DNA of 64,000 nt, taken from contig JASWHV010000012.1 in NCBI GenBank assembly GCA_030760725.1, positions 49,197,652 through 49,261,651 of the forward strand, given 5' to 3'. The translations under genes and the position numbers were made by a program. The stretch is from Neostapfia colusana. Its lineage: Eukaryota; Streptophyta; Magnoliopsida; Poales; Poaceae. The notes beneath the pieces were generated by a model. It searched no databases, was not told the DNA's origin, and was given only the letters and a program-made list of their open reading frames with translations. Shown here in pieces: positions 34,527 through 48,900 of this stretch (position 1 is its first letter; each line of letters starts with the position of its first letter).

Positions 34527-37500
34527 TGTCACACCCGGTTTTTCCGAAGAACAACCAAGTGAATATCACATGTATGCCAGGATCATTTTCTCATACATGT
34601 GTTGACAAATAGTGAAGCATCATTTATTACAAGCCAGGTGTCGAATATAAATAAGTCTTACATCGCAAATGTCTCAATGGACACTAATGCTTCATCACAA
34701 GTAAATAAACTAGCAGCGGAATATTATTCTTTAGGGCTCCATCACAGGCGTTGCTCGGGGGTCTTCATGAACCTAAAATCCTTCCTCGGGTCCAAAATCT
34801 TGGTCATTATACACCACCTCATTATCTTGACCTGAGCAGCAATATAAACCAACAAATATGCAAGGTTGAGTACCAATGGTACTCAGCAAGTGTGGGAAAA
34901 TTATATCATGCATGGCTAGAACAAGGAGAGTTTGAACTCATGGTTAAAGCACTACGCAATTAATACCTATCACCTTAGCTTATTAAGCACCTACATTACT
35001 ACACAGGTGAAATGGTCCAAATCTCCCATCCCATCATCATAATTCAATAACCATAACATCATTTCCAATGTTAAGCTCCCCGCTTAACTTCCAAAACCAT
35101 CAATCCTCTAATCATGAATAAGTCCAGGCCGCTCTTAACCGTGAGCACGGCTGTCAAGACAGTTTTGACTCTGCAGAGTTTGTACCACTGTACCCACAAG
35201 TAGTGATTTCATCCCCCGTTGCCGGGTGGACTAAAGGAACCTCCATTATGCCAGTGGCTACGATCCACATTCACACTTCCCAGGTGTGCGGCCAGGAGAT
35301 CACTACGAAGCCTTTACAAAGGGATTCCCGACGAGCGTGGGCCCACTGAGGTTTCACCCCTAACAGCATACAAGAGGCTCCAACCCCGCTGCAGTGGCCC
35401 CCTCTTGAGCCTTGCGGTTCATATGGTAGTCCAGCTGACACCTACTCCCCGCACCATCCAACACACCCATACTACGCCGGGGATACACCTAATTAATTGG
35501 CCAAGCTGCCCCATCTCAGCATGTGGTTGGCACTGTAAAGCCGGGTTACATGCTCCATGAACCGGTCCTTAGGATCCAGGTAAGTACAATACACAAACCC
35601 AAATCTCGTGCACCCAGCACACAACCAAAACATCCAACTTGCCTTGATCCCTACCTCTACATAACTCACAATAGCTCGTTCAAGAGTATGGTAATATAAA
35701 CTGATGATCTCATTTCCCAAATATCCCATTCTAAGCATGGCTAAGCAAAGGCATGTAAATAAATGACAAAATAAATCCCAACCCAAGCTTCAAGGAAACA
35801 AGGTAATGCAATTCTAGGGAAACTTCCTAGCATGGGTTTCATATTTAACTTGACAATGCAAATAATTCTATCTACACATCCTAGCATAGGATCAAAGTGG
35901 TCAAGGACACTTGCCTCCTTCTTGCTGCTCTTGAAATTGGTAGTCCTGATCTTGGAAAGGGTTAACTTGCTCTTGAGCAGGTTCTACTTCATACCATCAC
36001 ACATAGCAAAAGAAGAACAACAATCATAAGACATAATTCACACTTCTTACTTCATACAACCCACACATTCACATTTATGAAATTCATTCATCATTATATG
36101 TGTTGTGGTTACTTTATGTGTGTTAAGTAGTGGCTTGCATGCACTTTTAACCATGTATATATGATTCCTACTTTTGTGTCCACATTTATACTTGCATACA
36201 ATGTGCCTTCACAATTTCTATCAACCCTAAACTGAATTCTTTGTATTTTAGAAACTCCAGTTATCATTTACTAGTTTCTATATTTTCAGATTTATATTCC
36301 TATGCATAATTGTGTATTTTATTATTAAATTAGTAATACACATCACCTAAACAGATTAGGTTCTGGTCCTAAATAATTTAAAATCATATTTTGACCATGG
36401 CTTATGATGTATACTATTTCATAATTATTTTCTCTATTTTTCTATAACTATTCTTTACTTAAAAATGTGTCCCTATACTAATAAATGTGAATAATAGATA
36501 AAACAGATTTATTTCAGCCCAAAAATATATTTTTATCTCACTCCAAAGTTTTCTAAGTACTGAGAAAGTTTTTAATAAATTTTGACAATTATGTTTGTCC
36601 CCCTTTTTAATTTTTAAACTCTAGTTACATATTCAATTTTCTAAATTAAATACTAAACAGGGCTAAAAAGTAAACTCACCCCATTACAGGGTCTATAATA
36701 TTATTTTCATAATTTCCAGGGGTCTAGCTACACTTATCAGAGGTGTTTTTCTTAATTTCTATTAAGTCCAGGGGCTAAAACTGATTTTTAAATGAATTTA
36801 CATGATTTTCTGAAGTTCCAGGGGCTAGATCTGAAGTTTCCGGGGCTAGCTCTCAATTCCAGAGAACCCCAGGGGGTAGCACGTAAGAATTCCAGTCTTT
36901 ATAATGCGGGGCTGACGTGGTCCGTCCGATTTTAAACCAACGGCTGAGATTATAAGATTGAACCGGTACGCGGGGTTTTAAAGTCTACCATGCGATTTAA
37001 GATAAACGGCGCACAAGCGGCCACGTCGCTCTGATCGAGCGCGGGCGGCGCTGCCGGCGGCGCACGGCGGCGGGAAGCGGCGATCTCGCCGGAAAGTTTC
37101 GGTTCTGCGAGAATTCTACCTAGAACTGTGATCTTATGGCATAGATCGGTAGAGGGGAGGTCAGGGATCTCACCTCGGGGGTTTTCTCGAGCTCGGGGGT
37201 CCTGGAAAGTGATCGGCGACGAGGTCCGAGGCAAAACCACGGCGAAGCTCGTCGGCGCTGCGTTTACACCGTAACTCTCCGAGTTTTCTGCACCTGTAAA
37301 GTTCCCCGGAGGCGGTGGATCAAAACCAGCGAGTTAGATCAGAGTTTCCGAGCTTAGATCGGCCAGAATTCACCGGCGAAGTCTCGGTGCTCACCGGAGT
37401 GAAAATCGGCGATCGCGTGGGAAAAACTGATCGGATCGGGGGTTTTTATAGCCGGGGAAGGGCGGTGGGTCTGTTGTGATCGAGTTGGAGTCCTCTGGGT

Positions 37501-37865
37501 CCAGAATTCGGGCGACGGGACGCGGTTTCCGGTCGGTTGCGATTTCGCGCGCTCGGGGGAAAAGTCCGGGGTCGCGGGGGCTCGGGGTTAGGGATGACAG
37601 GTGGGTCCCACCCGTCGGTGAGAGGCAGCGCGGCGCGCGCGGGGGCGGGCTGCGCGGGGAAAGCTGGGCCGGCTGGCGGGTTTCGGCCCACTGGCCGGTT
37701 TTTTCCCGTTTTCTCATTTTCTTTTTCCATTTCTTTTCTGATTTGAGTTTAATTTGAATTCCAGTTTGAATTTGAATTTTTGCAAAACATGCAACACGTC
37801 CAAAAATTTTTAAATTCCCCTCTGAACATGGTTTAGAGTTTTGAATCAAAATTTGGGGTGTTACA
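34527..37865 (-). repeat. TE-7 5' LTR (3339 bp)
   Basis: Same length and ends as the 3' LTR. Observed differences are mostly transitions, for example near 26003, 27778/36929 and 28359/37510. TATA box 37442-37451. Confidence 0.95.
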
Positions 37866-37870
37866 ACAGG

Positions 37871-40829
37871 TGAAATGGTCCCAATCTCCCATCCCATCAT
37901 CATAATCCAATAACCATAACATCATTTCCAATGTTAAGCTCCCCGCTTAACATCCACAACTTCCAAAACCATCAATCCTCTAATCATGAATAAGTCCAAT
38001 CCGCTCTTGACCGTGAGCACGGCTGTCATGACAGTTTTGACTCTGCAGAGTTTGTACCACTGTACCCACATGTAGTGATTTCATCCCCCGTTGCCGGGTG
38101 GACTAAAAGAACCTCCATTATGCCAGTGGCTACGAACCACATTCACACTTCCCAGGTGTGTAGCCCGGAGATCACTACGAAGCCTTTACAAAGGGATTCC
38201 CGACGAGCGTGGGCCCACTGAGGTTTCACCCCTAATAGCATACAAGAGGCTCCAACCCGGCTGCAGTGGCCCCCTCTTGAGCCTTGCGGTTCATATGGTA
38301 GTCCAGCTGACACCTATTCTCCGCACCATCCAACACACCCATACTATGCCGGGGATACACCTAATTAATTGGCCAAGCTGCCCCATCTCAGCATGTGGTT
38401 GGCACTGTAAATCCAGGTTACATGCTCCATGAACCGGTCCTTAATATCTAGGCAAGTACTAAACACAAACCCGAGTCTCGTGCACCCAGCACACAACCAA
38501 AACATCCAACTTGCCTTGATCCCTACCTCTACATAACTCACAACATCTCATTCAAGAGTATGGTAAAATATACTGATGATTTCATATCCCAAATATCCCA
38601 TTCTATTTATGGCTAAGCATATGCATAATAATAAATGACATGATAAAATAAATCCCAACCCAAGCTACAAGGAAAACAAGGTAATGCAATTCTAGGAAAA
38701 CTTCCTAGCATGGGTTTCATATTTAGCTTGACAATGCAAATAATTCTATCTACACATCCTAGCATAGGATTCAAAGTGGTCAAGGACACTTGCCTCCTTC
38801 TTTCTGCTCTTGAAATGGGTAGTCCTGATCTTGAAAAGGAATAACTTGCTCTTGAGCAGGTTCTACATCATACCACCACACATAGCAAAAGAAAAACAAC
38901 AATCCATAAGACATAGTTCACACTTCCACTTCACACAAACCACACATTCATATTTATGAAAGTCATTCACCATTATATGTGTTGTGGTTACTCTACGTGT
39001 GTTGATTTGTGGCTTGCATACACTTTTAATCATGTGTATATGATTCCTACTTTGGTGTTCACATTTATACTTACCTACTATATATATATATATATGAGTT
39101 TCCAATTTAAATAAATTCCTTATATTCAACTACTACACCTTTTTACTACCAAATAAGCATGAAAGGTATTTTCCTTCTTCATATGTGTCTTCATAATTTC
39201 TACCAACCCTAAACTGAACTCTTTGGATTTTAGAAACTCCATTTATCATTTACTAGTTGCTATATTTTCAGATTTATTTTCTTATGCATAAATGTGTACT
39301 TTATTATGAAAATAGTAAGACACATCATCTAAACAGAATAGGTTCTGGTCCTAAATAATTTAATAACATATTTTGACCTTTGCCTCTGATGTAAAATATT
39401 TCACAATTATTTTCCTTATTTTCTAGAACTATTCTTTACTTAAAAATGTGTCCCTAAATGTGAATAATAAATTAAACAGATTCAATTCAGCCCAAAATAT
39501 GTTTTTATCTCACTCCAAAGTTTCCTAAATACTGAGAAAGTCTTTAATTAAATTTTGACAATATGTTTGTCCCACTTTTTAATTTTTAAACACTAGCCAC
39601 ATATTCAATTTCCTAAATTAAATACTAAACAGGGCTAAAAAGGTAAACTCACCCCACTACAGGGTCTATAATATTATTTTCAGAATTTCCAGGGGTCTAG
39701 CTACACTTATCAGAGGAGTTTTTCTAAATTTTTATTAAGTCTATGGGCTAAAACTGATTTTTAAATGAATTTACACGATTTTCTGAAGTTCCAGGGGCTA
39801 GATCAGAAGTTTCTGGGGCTAGCTCTTATTTCCCGAGAACCCCATGGGGTAGCACGTAAGATTTCCAGTCTTTATAACGCGGGGCTGACGTGGACCGTCC
39901 GATTTTAAATCGACGGCTGAGATTATAACGTCGAACCGGTACGCGGGGATTTAAACCCTACCGTGCGATTTAAAATAAACGGCGCACAAGCGGCCACGTC
40001 GCTCTGATCGAGCGCGGGAGGCGCTTCCGGTGGCGCACGGCGGCGGGAAGCGGCGATCTCGCCGGAGACTTTCGGATCTTCGAGAATTCTTCCTAGAACT
40101 GTGATCTTATGGCATAGATCGGTGGAGGGGAGGTCGGGGATCTCACCTCGGGGGTTTTCTTGAGCTCAGGGGTCCTGGAAGGTGATCGGCGACGAGGTCC
40201 GAGGTGAAACCACGGCGAGGCTCGTCGGCGCTGTGTTTACACTGAAAGTCACCGAGTTTTCTGCACCTGCAAGGTTCCCCGGAGGCGGTGGATCAAGACC
40301 AGCGAGTTAGATCGGAGTTTCCGAGCGTAGATCGGCCAGAATTCGCCGGAGAAGTCTCGGTTCTCACCGGAGAAAAATCGGCGGATCGCGTGGGAAAAAC
40401 AGAACGAGGCCGGGGTTTTTATAGACTGGGAAAGGCGGCGGGGTGGTTTAGATCAAGTCCGCGTCGCCTACAAACAGAATTCAGCGGGGATACGCAGAAA
40501 TCCCGATCGGTTTTGATTCGGGTGAGAGGGAGTTCGGCGCGGCGCGAGGTAGAAGATGAACTTGTGGGTCCCACCTGTCAGCGGAAGGAAACAGCGCGCG
40601 GCTGCTGGCTGGCGCGGTTGCTGGGTGGGTCGGCTGGTGGGTTTCGGCCCACTGGCCGGTTTTTTTCTGTTTTCTCTTTTTCTTTTTCCATTTCTTTTCT
40701 GATTTGAGTTTAAATTTGAATTCCAGTTTGAATTTGAATTTTTGCAAAACATGCAACAAGTCCAAAATTTTTTAAATTCCCCTCTTAACATGATTTAGGG
40801 TCTTAACAATATTTTTTTGGGGTGTTTTA
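37871..40829 (-). repeat. TE-6 3' LTR, proximal piece
   Basis: Resumes after the ACAGG duplication and runs to the polypurine tract at 40830-40845. It contains a (TA)n run at about 39079-39095 that is shorter in the 5' LTR (about 47629-47638). Hairpin cluster 38011-38051; TATA 40415-40424. Confidence 0.92.
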
Positions 40830-40861
40830 GCTCTACCCCCCTTAAAAGAAATCTCGTCCTC

Positions 40862-43430
40862 GAGATTGGTGGTTCTAAGAAAACAAGGATCTGATTGGTT
40901 CTTTCCGTCTGCCCATCAGTTTGGGGATGATAGGCCGAACTAAAGTTCAGATGGGTTCCCATGGTTTCATGCAGCTTCTGCCAGAACCTTGAGGTGAACT
41001 GTGTCCCTCGATCCGACACAATCTTCTTTGGCACTCCATGGTAACACACGATCCTTGACATGTACAGCTCTGCCAATTTGGATCCGCTGTAGCTTTCTTT
41101 CACGGGGATGAAATGAGCTACCTTGGTTAGCCTATCAACGATGACCCATATCGAATCATATCCTGATTGGGTTCTAGGCAATCCCACGATGAAATCCATG
41201 CTGATTTCTTCCCATTTCATTCAGGCACTTTGAGTGGTTGCAATAATCCCGCGGGTCGTTGATGTTCTGCTTTCACCAACTGACATGTGTCACATAGGGC
41301 AACATGTTCCGCGACATCTCGCTTCATACCATACCACCAATACCTGCTCTTGAGGTCCTGGTACATCTTCGTACTCCCAGGATGGATGGAATAGTCAGAA
41401 TCATGAGCCTCCTTCAAAATTAATTCACGGATCTCCTTTATTTCAGGCACACAGATCCTTTTCCCGTGCCACACCGTACCTTGTTCATCCTCTCTGAAAC
41501 CAGGAGCTTTATTTTCCTTGATGAGTTGCCTAATTTCTTGTATCTTCTCGTCGTTCTTTTGACCATTGCGTATGTCTTGCTCTAGAGTGGAGTCCACTTC
41601 CATGGCGATGGCTTCACCACTATTTAGTAGACATAGATTGAGCCTTATAACCTCGTCCTTCAATTATGCAGGCATGTCCTTCAAGCTCAACTTATTGACC
41701 TGCGCTTTCCGACTCAAAGCGTCGGCCACGACGTTTGCTTTCCCGGGATGATAGTTGATGCCCACATCAAAGTCATTGATTAGCTCTAACCATCTCCTTT
41801 GTCTGAGGTTGAGATCCGGCTGTGTGAAAATGTACTTCAAACTCTTATGATCCGTAAATATCTCGGTCCTCTTCCCCATCAAATAGTGCCGCCAAATTTT
41901 CAACGAGTGTACCACTGCGGCTAATTCTAAGTCATGTGTAGGATAGTTTTTCTCGTGCTTCCGAAGCTGCCGGGATGCATATGCTACGACATGCCCTTCT
42001 TGCATGAGAACACATCCCAACCCGTTTCCAGAGGCATCGCAGTACACCATGAAATTCTTCTGCATATCAGGCATAACCAACACTGGGGCTGTTGTCAATC
42101 TTTTCTTTAGCTCCTGAAAACTCGTCTCGCACTGTGGCGTCCATGTGAATGTGATTCCCTTCTCCAACAGTTTGGTGAGGGGTCTCGAGATCTTGGAGAA
42201 TCCCTCAATAAACCGTCGATAGTATCCAGCCAATCCCAAAAAGCTTCGAACTTCCCCGACATTTTCAGGGGTCTTCCACTTCTGTATATCCTCGATTTTG
42301 GCAGGATCCACGGAGATTCCTCCCTCCGAGATTATATGTCCTAAGAAGGGAACTCTCTTCAGCCAAAACTCACACTTGCTCAACTTGGCATATAGTTGGT
42401 GTTCTCTCAGCCTCTGCAACACCAACCTTAGATGTTTCTCATGTTCTTCTTCATCTTTGGAGAAGACGAGAATATCATCTATGAAAATCACCACAAATTT
42501 GTCCAAATATTCCATGAATACCTTGTTCATGAGGTACATGAAATATGTCGGGGCATTGGTTAGCCCAAAAGGCATGACAGTGTATTCATACAGTCCGTAC
42601 CGAGATACGAAAGCTGTCTTGGGAATATCTCATTGCCTTATCTTGAGTTGGTGGTACCCCGACCTGAGATCAATTTTCGAGAACACACAAGCTCCCCTCA
42701 ACTGATCAAACAAGTCTTCAATGCGGGGTAATGGGTACTTATTTTTTATGGTTACCTCATTCAAGGCACGGTAATCCATGCATAACCTTTGGGTTCCGTC
42801 TTTCTTGGGCACAAATATCACCGGAGCTCCCCATGGTGAGGAACTAGGGCGAATATACCCCTTCTCCGTCAATTCTCTCAAATGATCCTTGAGCTCTTCT
42901 AGCTGCTTGGAGTCCATTCGATAAGGTCTCTTGTATATCGGGGCTGTTCCCGGTACTAGCTCAATTGCGAATTCCACATCACGGTCGGGAGGCATACCTG
43001 GCAATTCCTCCGGAAAAACATCTGGATATTCCCTGATAGTCCTGATTTCCTCAACTTTCACCTCCACTTGATTTAATTTAATGTCCCTCCTAGGCTCGTG
43101 TATCTTATGAACTTTACTCTTGTGCCATTGAGGTGAGTTAGTTCCACCGTTCTGGTCGAACAAGGGATGATTCCTTTATGTTTGGTCAACCAATCCATAC
43201 CCAAAATAATATCTATCCCTTGTGAATCTATCACTATGAGGTTAGCCGTAAATACTACCCCATTAATGTCTAGGCTCACTTTGGGACACACTTGTCTTGT
43301 CCTTATTTCTCCACCTGGAGAGTTTACCGCTAGCATATGGTTCATTTGTGTGGTTGCTAGGTCATGTTTCTTAGCAAACCCTTTAGCAATGAATGAGTGG
43401 GTAGCACCAGAATCAAACAGCAGAGTTGCA
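40862..43430 (-). pseudogene. pol: TE-6 pol, 3' end deleted
   Basis: Protease DSGATH at about 43420. It shares the protease/RT frameshift of TE-7 (near 43125). Stops are at about 42631 (TCA to TGA) and 41665 (GAA to TAA), and one base is lost near 41219 in integrase. RT keeps VIFIDDILVFS. Integrase is present only to TERTNQIL. The next 720 bp of TE-7 (28770-29489), carrying the catalytic Glu, the C-terminal barrel and the chromodomain-like tail, are missing. The frame runs into the LTR. Confidence 0.92.
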
Positions 43431-44627
43431 AGGTGTAAATTGGTAGGAAACTTACCAACTACCACGTCGGGTGCCTCTTGTGCTTCCTCCATAGTGACGT
43501 GGTTCACCCGTCCTCTCATTACATTCTGCTGTTGTGGCTGCGCGGGCTTCTTCTTAGGGCACTTATGGGCGTAGTGCCCCACTTCACCACAGCTAAAACA
43601 TTGCACCCCAACCTTAGGTGCCTGGCCTTTGTTGTCTTGGGGTTGGTTTGGGGGTCCTTGTACTGCTGGTCGAGGTGGATATGTAGGGCGAGGCTGCTGT
43701 ACAAACTGACGTTGTAGCTGTGCTGGTGCTGCCGAAGGCCTGTAGTTCGGGTTGTACCCTCTTGGTGCTGAGTAGGGTACCGCAGCACGGTTCGTCTGCC
43801 CTGCAGGTTGCTGCATCAGACGTGGGCGGGTGTTGCTCCCTGAGGCTTGATGTGACCACCCGGCCTTCCTCTTATTCTCACTTTCCAAGGCCTTTAGCTT
43901 CCTTTCTACCACAAATTCTCTGTCCACCATCTTTTGGAAGCTTTCATACTCATTGGAGGACATTGCACACTGCATTTCTGCGGTAAGTCCTTCCACGAAA
44001 CAATCTTGTTTCTGCTCATCAGTCTCTATGTCCCGTGGGGCATAACAGGATAGTTGAGTAAATTTAGTGAGGTATTCCCTCACCGTCATGTTTCCCTGCT
44101 GCAGTCCCAAAAACTCCTTCCTCTTGTTTTTGAGTTCACCTCTTGGGATATAATGGTTGCGGAAGCTACGCTTGAACTTTTTCCCAAGTGATGTTCTCAG
44201 GGTCATGATGGGCGGCCACGTAGGCGGTCCACCAATCAGCAGCAGGTCCATGCAGTTGATGAGAGGAAAACAGCACCCTCTAATACCCTTGGCACTGTAT
44301 GATCCTCATCTTACTTTCAATGGTCTTCAGCCAATCATCTGCCTCCAGAGGTTCAGCAGCACTTGCAAACTTTGGAGGTTGAGTTCCTAGAAACTCACTC
44401 AACCTTGGTTGGCGTGGTGCAGCTTGTGGAGGTGGAACTTGATGCAAGTTGGCCACCACTTGAGTCAAGTTCTGGATGAGCTGATTTTGATTCTCCAGCA
44501 TTTGGTGGAGGGGATCAACTCCTTCACGGCGACCACCCCTGTCCTGGCCTCCAGAAAGATGAGGGTTGCATGCCTCATCGTTGTTGTTGGCGGGGTTGGC
44601 AGCACGTCCTTTTCCTCTTCCGGCCAT
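43431..44627 (-). pseudogene. gag: TE-6 gag
   Basis: Same start as TE-7 gag (ATG at 44627). A TAG near 44281 (after QCQGY) and an extra T near 44180 break it. The zinc knuckle CFSCGEVGHYAHKC follows in the restored frame. Otherwise very similar to TE-7. Confidence 0.92.
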
Positions 44628-44931
44628 CTGGCAGAATCAACCAATGTTAATTTGAAAGCATTTAGTATCATCTTACTACTTTCATTTGTTTGTACTTTGA
44701 AGTGTTGAGGTTTTGTTATACTTCTCTAAGGGTTCACTTTTCACACAAAAATAAATGCAATATCATTTCATGTGGGTTCACACACCAAAGCAAAGCAATC
44801 TAAAGACGAGGCTGTGGACAATTCCTCATGGCTTCCACAACTCACGTCACACACCAAGCATTATCACACCATTAACTTAACTTAACGACTCGACTATTCG
44901 ACATCTTGCTAACTAAGGGAAGGATTCTACA

Positions 44932-45710
44932 CTACTCGTTTTTTTGAGCAGGCTCCTCGGGATCTTCCTCATCATTTCGGCTTCCTTCTGACTCTGCTTT
45001 GGGTGGGGAGGCTCATGGTGGAGAAGTGCGACGACGCCTGATCGCTCGGCGATCTGGGGAGTCAGGAGTCCATGTATCATTCACGGTGACACAGAGTTCA
45101 TTCCCATCTCCTCTTTCTCTCGCCCTTAAGCAGGCTCGCAGCAACGCCTCCGTTTCCTTCAGGGTGTCCCGGACATCCTGAAGCTCTTGTTGACACTCCT
45201 GCAGTCGAGTGCTGAGCATAGAAGCATCATCCAGGCACAAGTCCATGTGCTCATGAGAAGTCCCTTGCTGCACCGGCGGGTACTTGTATTCTGTGTACCA
45301 CTCTCACGCTGGAGGACATACATGTACTCAGTTTTGTCCAAGTGGCGACGATAGATGTGACTCTGGCAGGTGATAGCCTCCCAGGTGACATCTTTCTCTG
45401 CATCGACCTATGTTGCTCTACAAGCTGGAGAGTGGTGGATCTTAAGCAGCTGATTTTCGTGTATAATCCTCATCTATGAACTCCATTCTTCCCTCTTCTC
45501 ACGGATGGTCCTGGTGGAGTTATAGTGGATGATTAGTTTGCCCGTATTGCCGGCGGCTTCGAGCATACGCCGAAGACGGCGCAATAAGCCTCCTACTGCC
45601 AATCCGTAGGAAAGGTACGTCACCGGACGGCTCTCCTCTCTCTCGGCAAGGGCAACTACGGGAACTCTCCCTCCTGTGGACTTGCGAGCAGTGCGAATCA
45701 TGCGAACCAT
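44932..45710 (-). pseudogene. TE-6 ORF0
   Basis: Counterpart of TE-7 ORF0 with ATG at 45710 (MVRMIRTARKSTGG). A TAG at about 45476-45474, a one-base loss near 45296 and a TGA near 45015 break it. The lesions are at different places from TE-7, so the common ancestor probably had an open frame. Coiled coil LQECQQELQDVRDTLKETEA and motif TWTPDSPDRRAIRR are kept. Confidence 0.65.
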
Positions 45711-45911
45711 CTAAACCAAAAAGAATTTAAAATTAGGTTAGATAAAATCTCAAACAAAAATCCTATTTTGAATGAAAGTTGGGGTAAGATGAAGAAAGTG
45801 ACTCCATTAAATAACACTTTTCAACACACACCATGTAAAATAGTTTTTAAGAAAATAGGGCCCTTAAATACGTCCATTTCTACCTAGGTCCATGTTCCTA
45901 CGGGCAACCTT

Positions 45912-45928
45912 GGCTCTGATACCACTTC
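45912..45928 (-). other. TE-6 primer-binding site (tRNA-iMet)
   Basis: Element strand GAAGTGGTATCAGAGCC directly after the LTR end. Confidence 0.93.
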
Positions 45929-48900
45929 TGTCACACCCGGTTTTTCCGAAGAACAACCAAGTGAATATCACATGTATGCCAGGATCATTTTCTCATACAT
46001 GTGATGACAAATAGTGAAGCATCATTTATTACAAGCCAGGTGTCGAATATAAATAAGTCTTACATAACAAATGTCTCGATGGACAATAATAAGTTCATCA
46101 CAAATAAATAACTAGCAGCGGAATATTATTCTTGAGGGCTCCATCACAAGCGTTGCCCGGGGGTTTCCATGAACCTAGAAACCTTCTTCGGGTCCAAAGT
46201 CTTGATCATTATACACCACCTCATTATCTTGACTTGAGCAGCAATATAAACCAACAAATATGCAAGGTTGAGTACCAATGGTACTCAGCAAGTGTGGGAA
46301 AATTATGTCATGCATGGCTAGAACAAGGAGAGGTTGAACTCATGGTTAAAGCACTACGCAATTAACTCCTATCACCTTAGCTTATTAAGCACCTACATTA
46401 CTACACAGGTGAAATGGTCCCAATCTCCCATCCCATCATCATAATCCAATAACCATAACATCATTTCCAATGTTAAGCTCCCCGCTTAACATCCACAACT
46501 TCCAAAACCATCAATCCTCTAATCATGAATAAGTCCAAGCCGCTCTTGACCGTGAGCACGGCTGTCATGACAGTTTTGACTCTGCAGAGTTTGTACCACT
46601 GTACCCACATGTAGTGATTTCATCCCCCGTTGTCGGGTGGACTAAAAGAACCTACATTATGCCAGTGGCTACGAACCACATTCACACTTCCCAGGTGTGT
46701 AGCCCGGAGATCACTACGAAGCCTTTACAAAGGGATTCCCGATGAGCGTGGGCCCACTGAGGTTTCACCCCTAACAGCATACAAGAGGCTCCAACCCCGC
46801 TGCAGTGGCCCCCTCTTGAGCCTTGCGGTTCATATGGTAGTCCAGCTGACACCTATTCCCCGCACCATCCAACACACCCATACTACGCCGGGGATACACC
46901 TAATTAATTGGCCAAGCTGCCCCATCTCAGCATGTGGTTGGCACTGTAAATCCAGGTTACATGCTCCATGAACCGGTCCTTAGGATCTAGGCAAGTACTA
47001 AACACAAACCCGAGTCTCGTGCAGCCAGCACATAACCAAAACATCCAACTTGCCTTGATCCCTACCTCTACATAACTCACAACATCTCATTCAAGAGTAT
47101 GGTAAAATATACTGATGATTTCATATCCCAAATATCCCATTCTAAGCATGGCTAAGCATATGCATAATAATAAATGACATGATAAAATAAATCCCAACCC
47201 AAGCTACAAGGAAAACAAGGTAATGCAATTCTAGGAAAACTTACTAGCATGGGTTTCATATTTAACTTGACAATGCAAATAATTCTATCTACACATCCTA
47301 GCATAGGATTCAAAGTGGTCAAGGACACTTGCCTCCTTCTTGCTGCTCTTGAAATGGGTAGTCCTGATCTTGGAAAGGAATAACTTGCTCTTGAGCAGGT
47401 TCTACATCATACCACCACACATAGCAAAAGAAAAACAACAATCCATAAGACATAGTTCACACTTCCACTTCACACAAACCACACATTCATATTTATGAAA
47501 GTCATTCACCATTATATGTGTTGTGGTTACTCTATGTGTGTTGATTTGTGGCTTGCATACACTTTTAATCATGTGTATATGATTCCTACTTTGGTGTTCA
47601 CATTTATACTTACCTACTATATATATATGAGTTTCCAATTTAAATAAATTCCTTATATTCAACTACTACACCTTTTTACTACCAAATAAGCATGAAAGGT
47701 ATTTTCCTTCTTCATATGTGTCTTCATAATTTCTACCAACCCTAAACTGAACTCTTTGGATTTTAGAAACTCCATTTATCATTTACTAGTTGCTATATTT
47801 TCAGATTTATTTTCTTATGCATAAATGTGTACTTTATTATGAAAATAGTAAGACACATCATCTAAACAGAATAGGTTCTGGTCCTAAATAATTTAATAAC
47901 ATATTTTGACCTTTGCCTCTGATGTAAAATATTTCACAATTATTTTCCTTATTTTCTAGAACTATTCTTTACTTAAAAATGTGTCCCTAAATGTGAATAA
48001 TAAATTAAACAGATTCAATTCAGCCCAAAATATGTTTTTATCTCACTCCAAAGTTTCCTAAATACTGAGAAAGTCTTTAATTAAATTTTGACAATATGTT
48101 TGTCCCACTTTTTAATTTTTAAACACTAGCCACATATTCAATTTCCTAAATTAAATACTAAACAGGGCTAAAAAGGCAAACTCACCCCACTACAGGGTCT
48201 ATAATATTATTTTCAGAATTTCCAGGGGTCTAGCTACACTTATCAGAGGAGTTTTTCTAAATTTTTATTAAGTCCAGGGGCTAAAACTGATTTTTAAATG
48301 AATTTACACGATTTTCTGAAGTTTCAGGGGCTAGATCAGAAGTTTCCGGGGCTAGCTCTTATTTCCCGAGAACCCCAGGGGGTAGCACGTAAGATTTCCA
48401 GTCTTTATAATGCGGGGCTGATGTGGACCGTCCGATTTTAAACCGACGGCTGAGATTATAACGTCGAACCGGTACGCGGGGATTTAAACCCTACCGTGCG
48501 ATTTAAAATAAACGGCGCACAAGCGGCCACGTCGCTCTGATCGAGCGCGGGCGGCGCTGCCGGCGGCGCACGGCGGCGGGAAGCGGCGATCTCGCCGGAG
48601 ACTTTCGGATCTTCGAGAATTCTTCCTAGAACTCTGATCTTATGGCATAGATCGGTGGAGGGGAGGTCGGGGATCTCACCTCGGGGGTTTTCTTGAGCTC
48701 GGGGGTCCTGGAAGGTGATCGGCGACGAGGTCCGAGGTGAAACCACGGCGAGGCTCGTCGGCGCTGTGTTTACACCGCAAGTCACCGAGTTTTCTGCACC
48801 TGCAAGGTTCCCCGGAGGCGGTGGATCAAGACCAGCGAGTTAGATCGGAGTTTCCGAGCGTAGATCGGCCAGAATTCGCCGGAGAAGTCTCGGTTCTCAC

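Larger units (their letters stand above)
25376..37865 (-). mobile_element. TE-7: structurally complete Ty3/gypsy chromovirus (12,490 bp)
   Basis: Two LTRs of exactly 3339 bp, a primer site, polypurine tract, ORF0, gag and pol in order, and a perfect ACAGG duplication. By eye the LTRs differ at about 19 positions with no indel (about 99.4% identity). At the commonly used grass rate of 1.3e-8 per site per year this means roughly 0.2 million years. The coding regions nevertheless contain two stops and two frameshifts. Confidence 0.96.

Noticed and set aside
39079..39095. (TA)n run as a promoter or matrix site
   Set aside because: A microsatellite inside the TE-6 3' LTR, shorter in the partner LTR; ordinary slippage.
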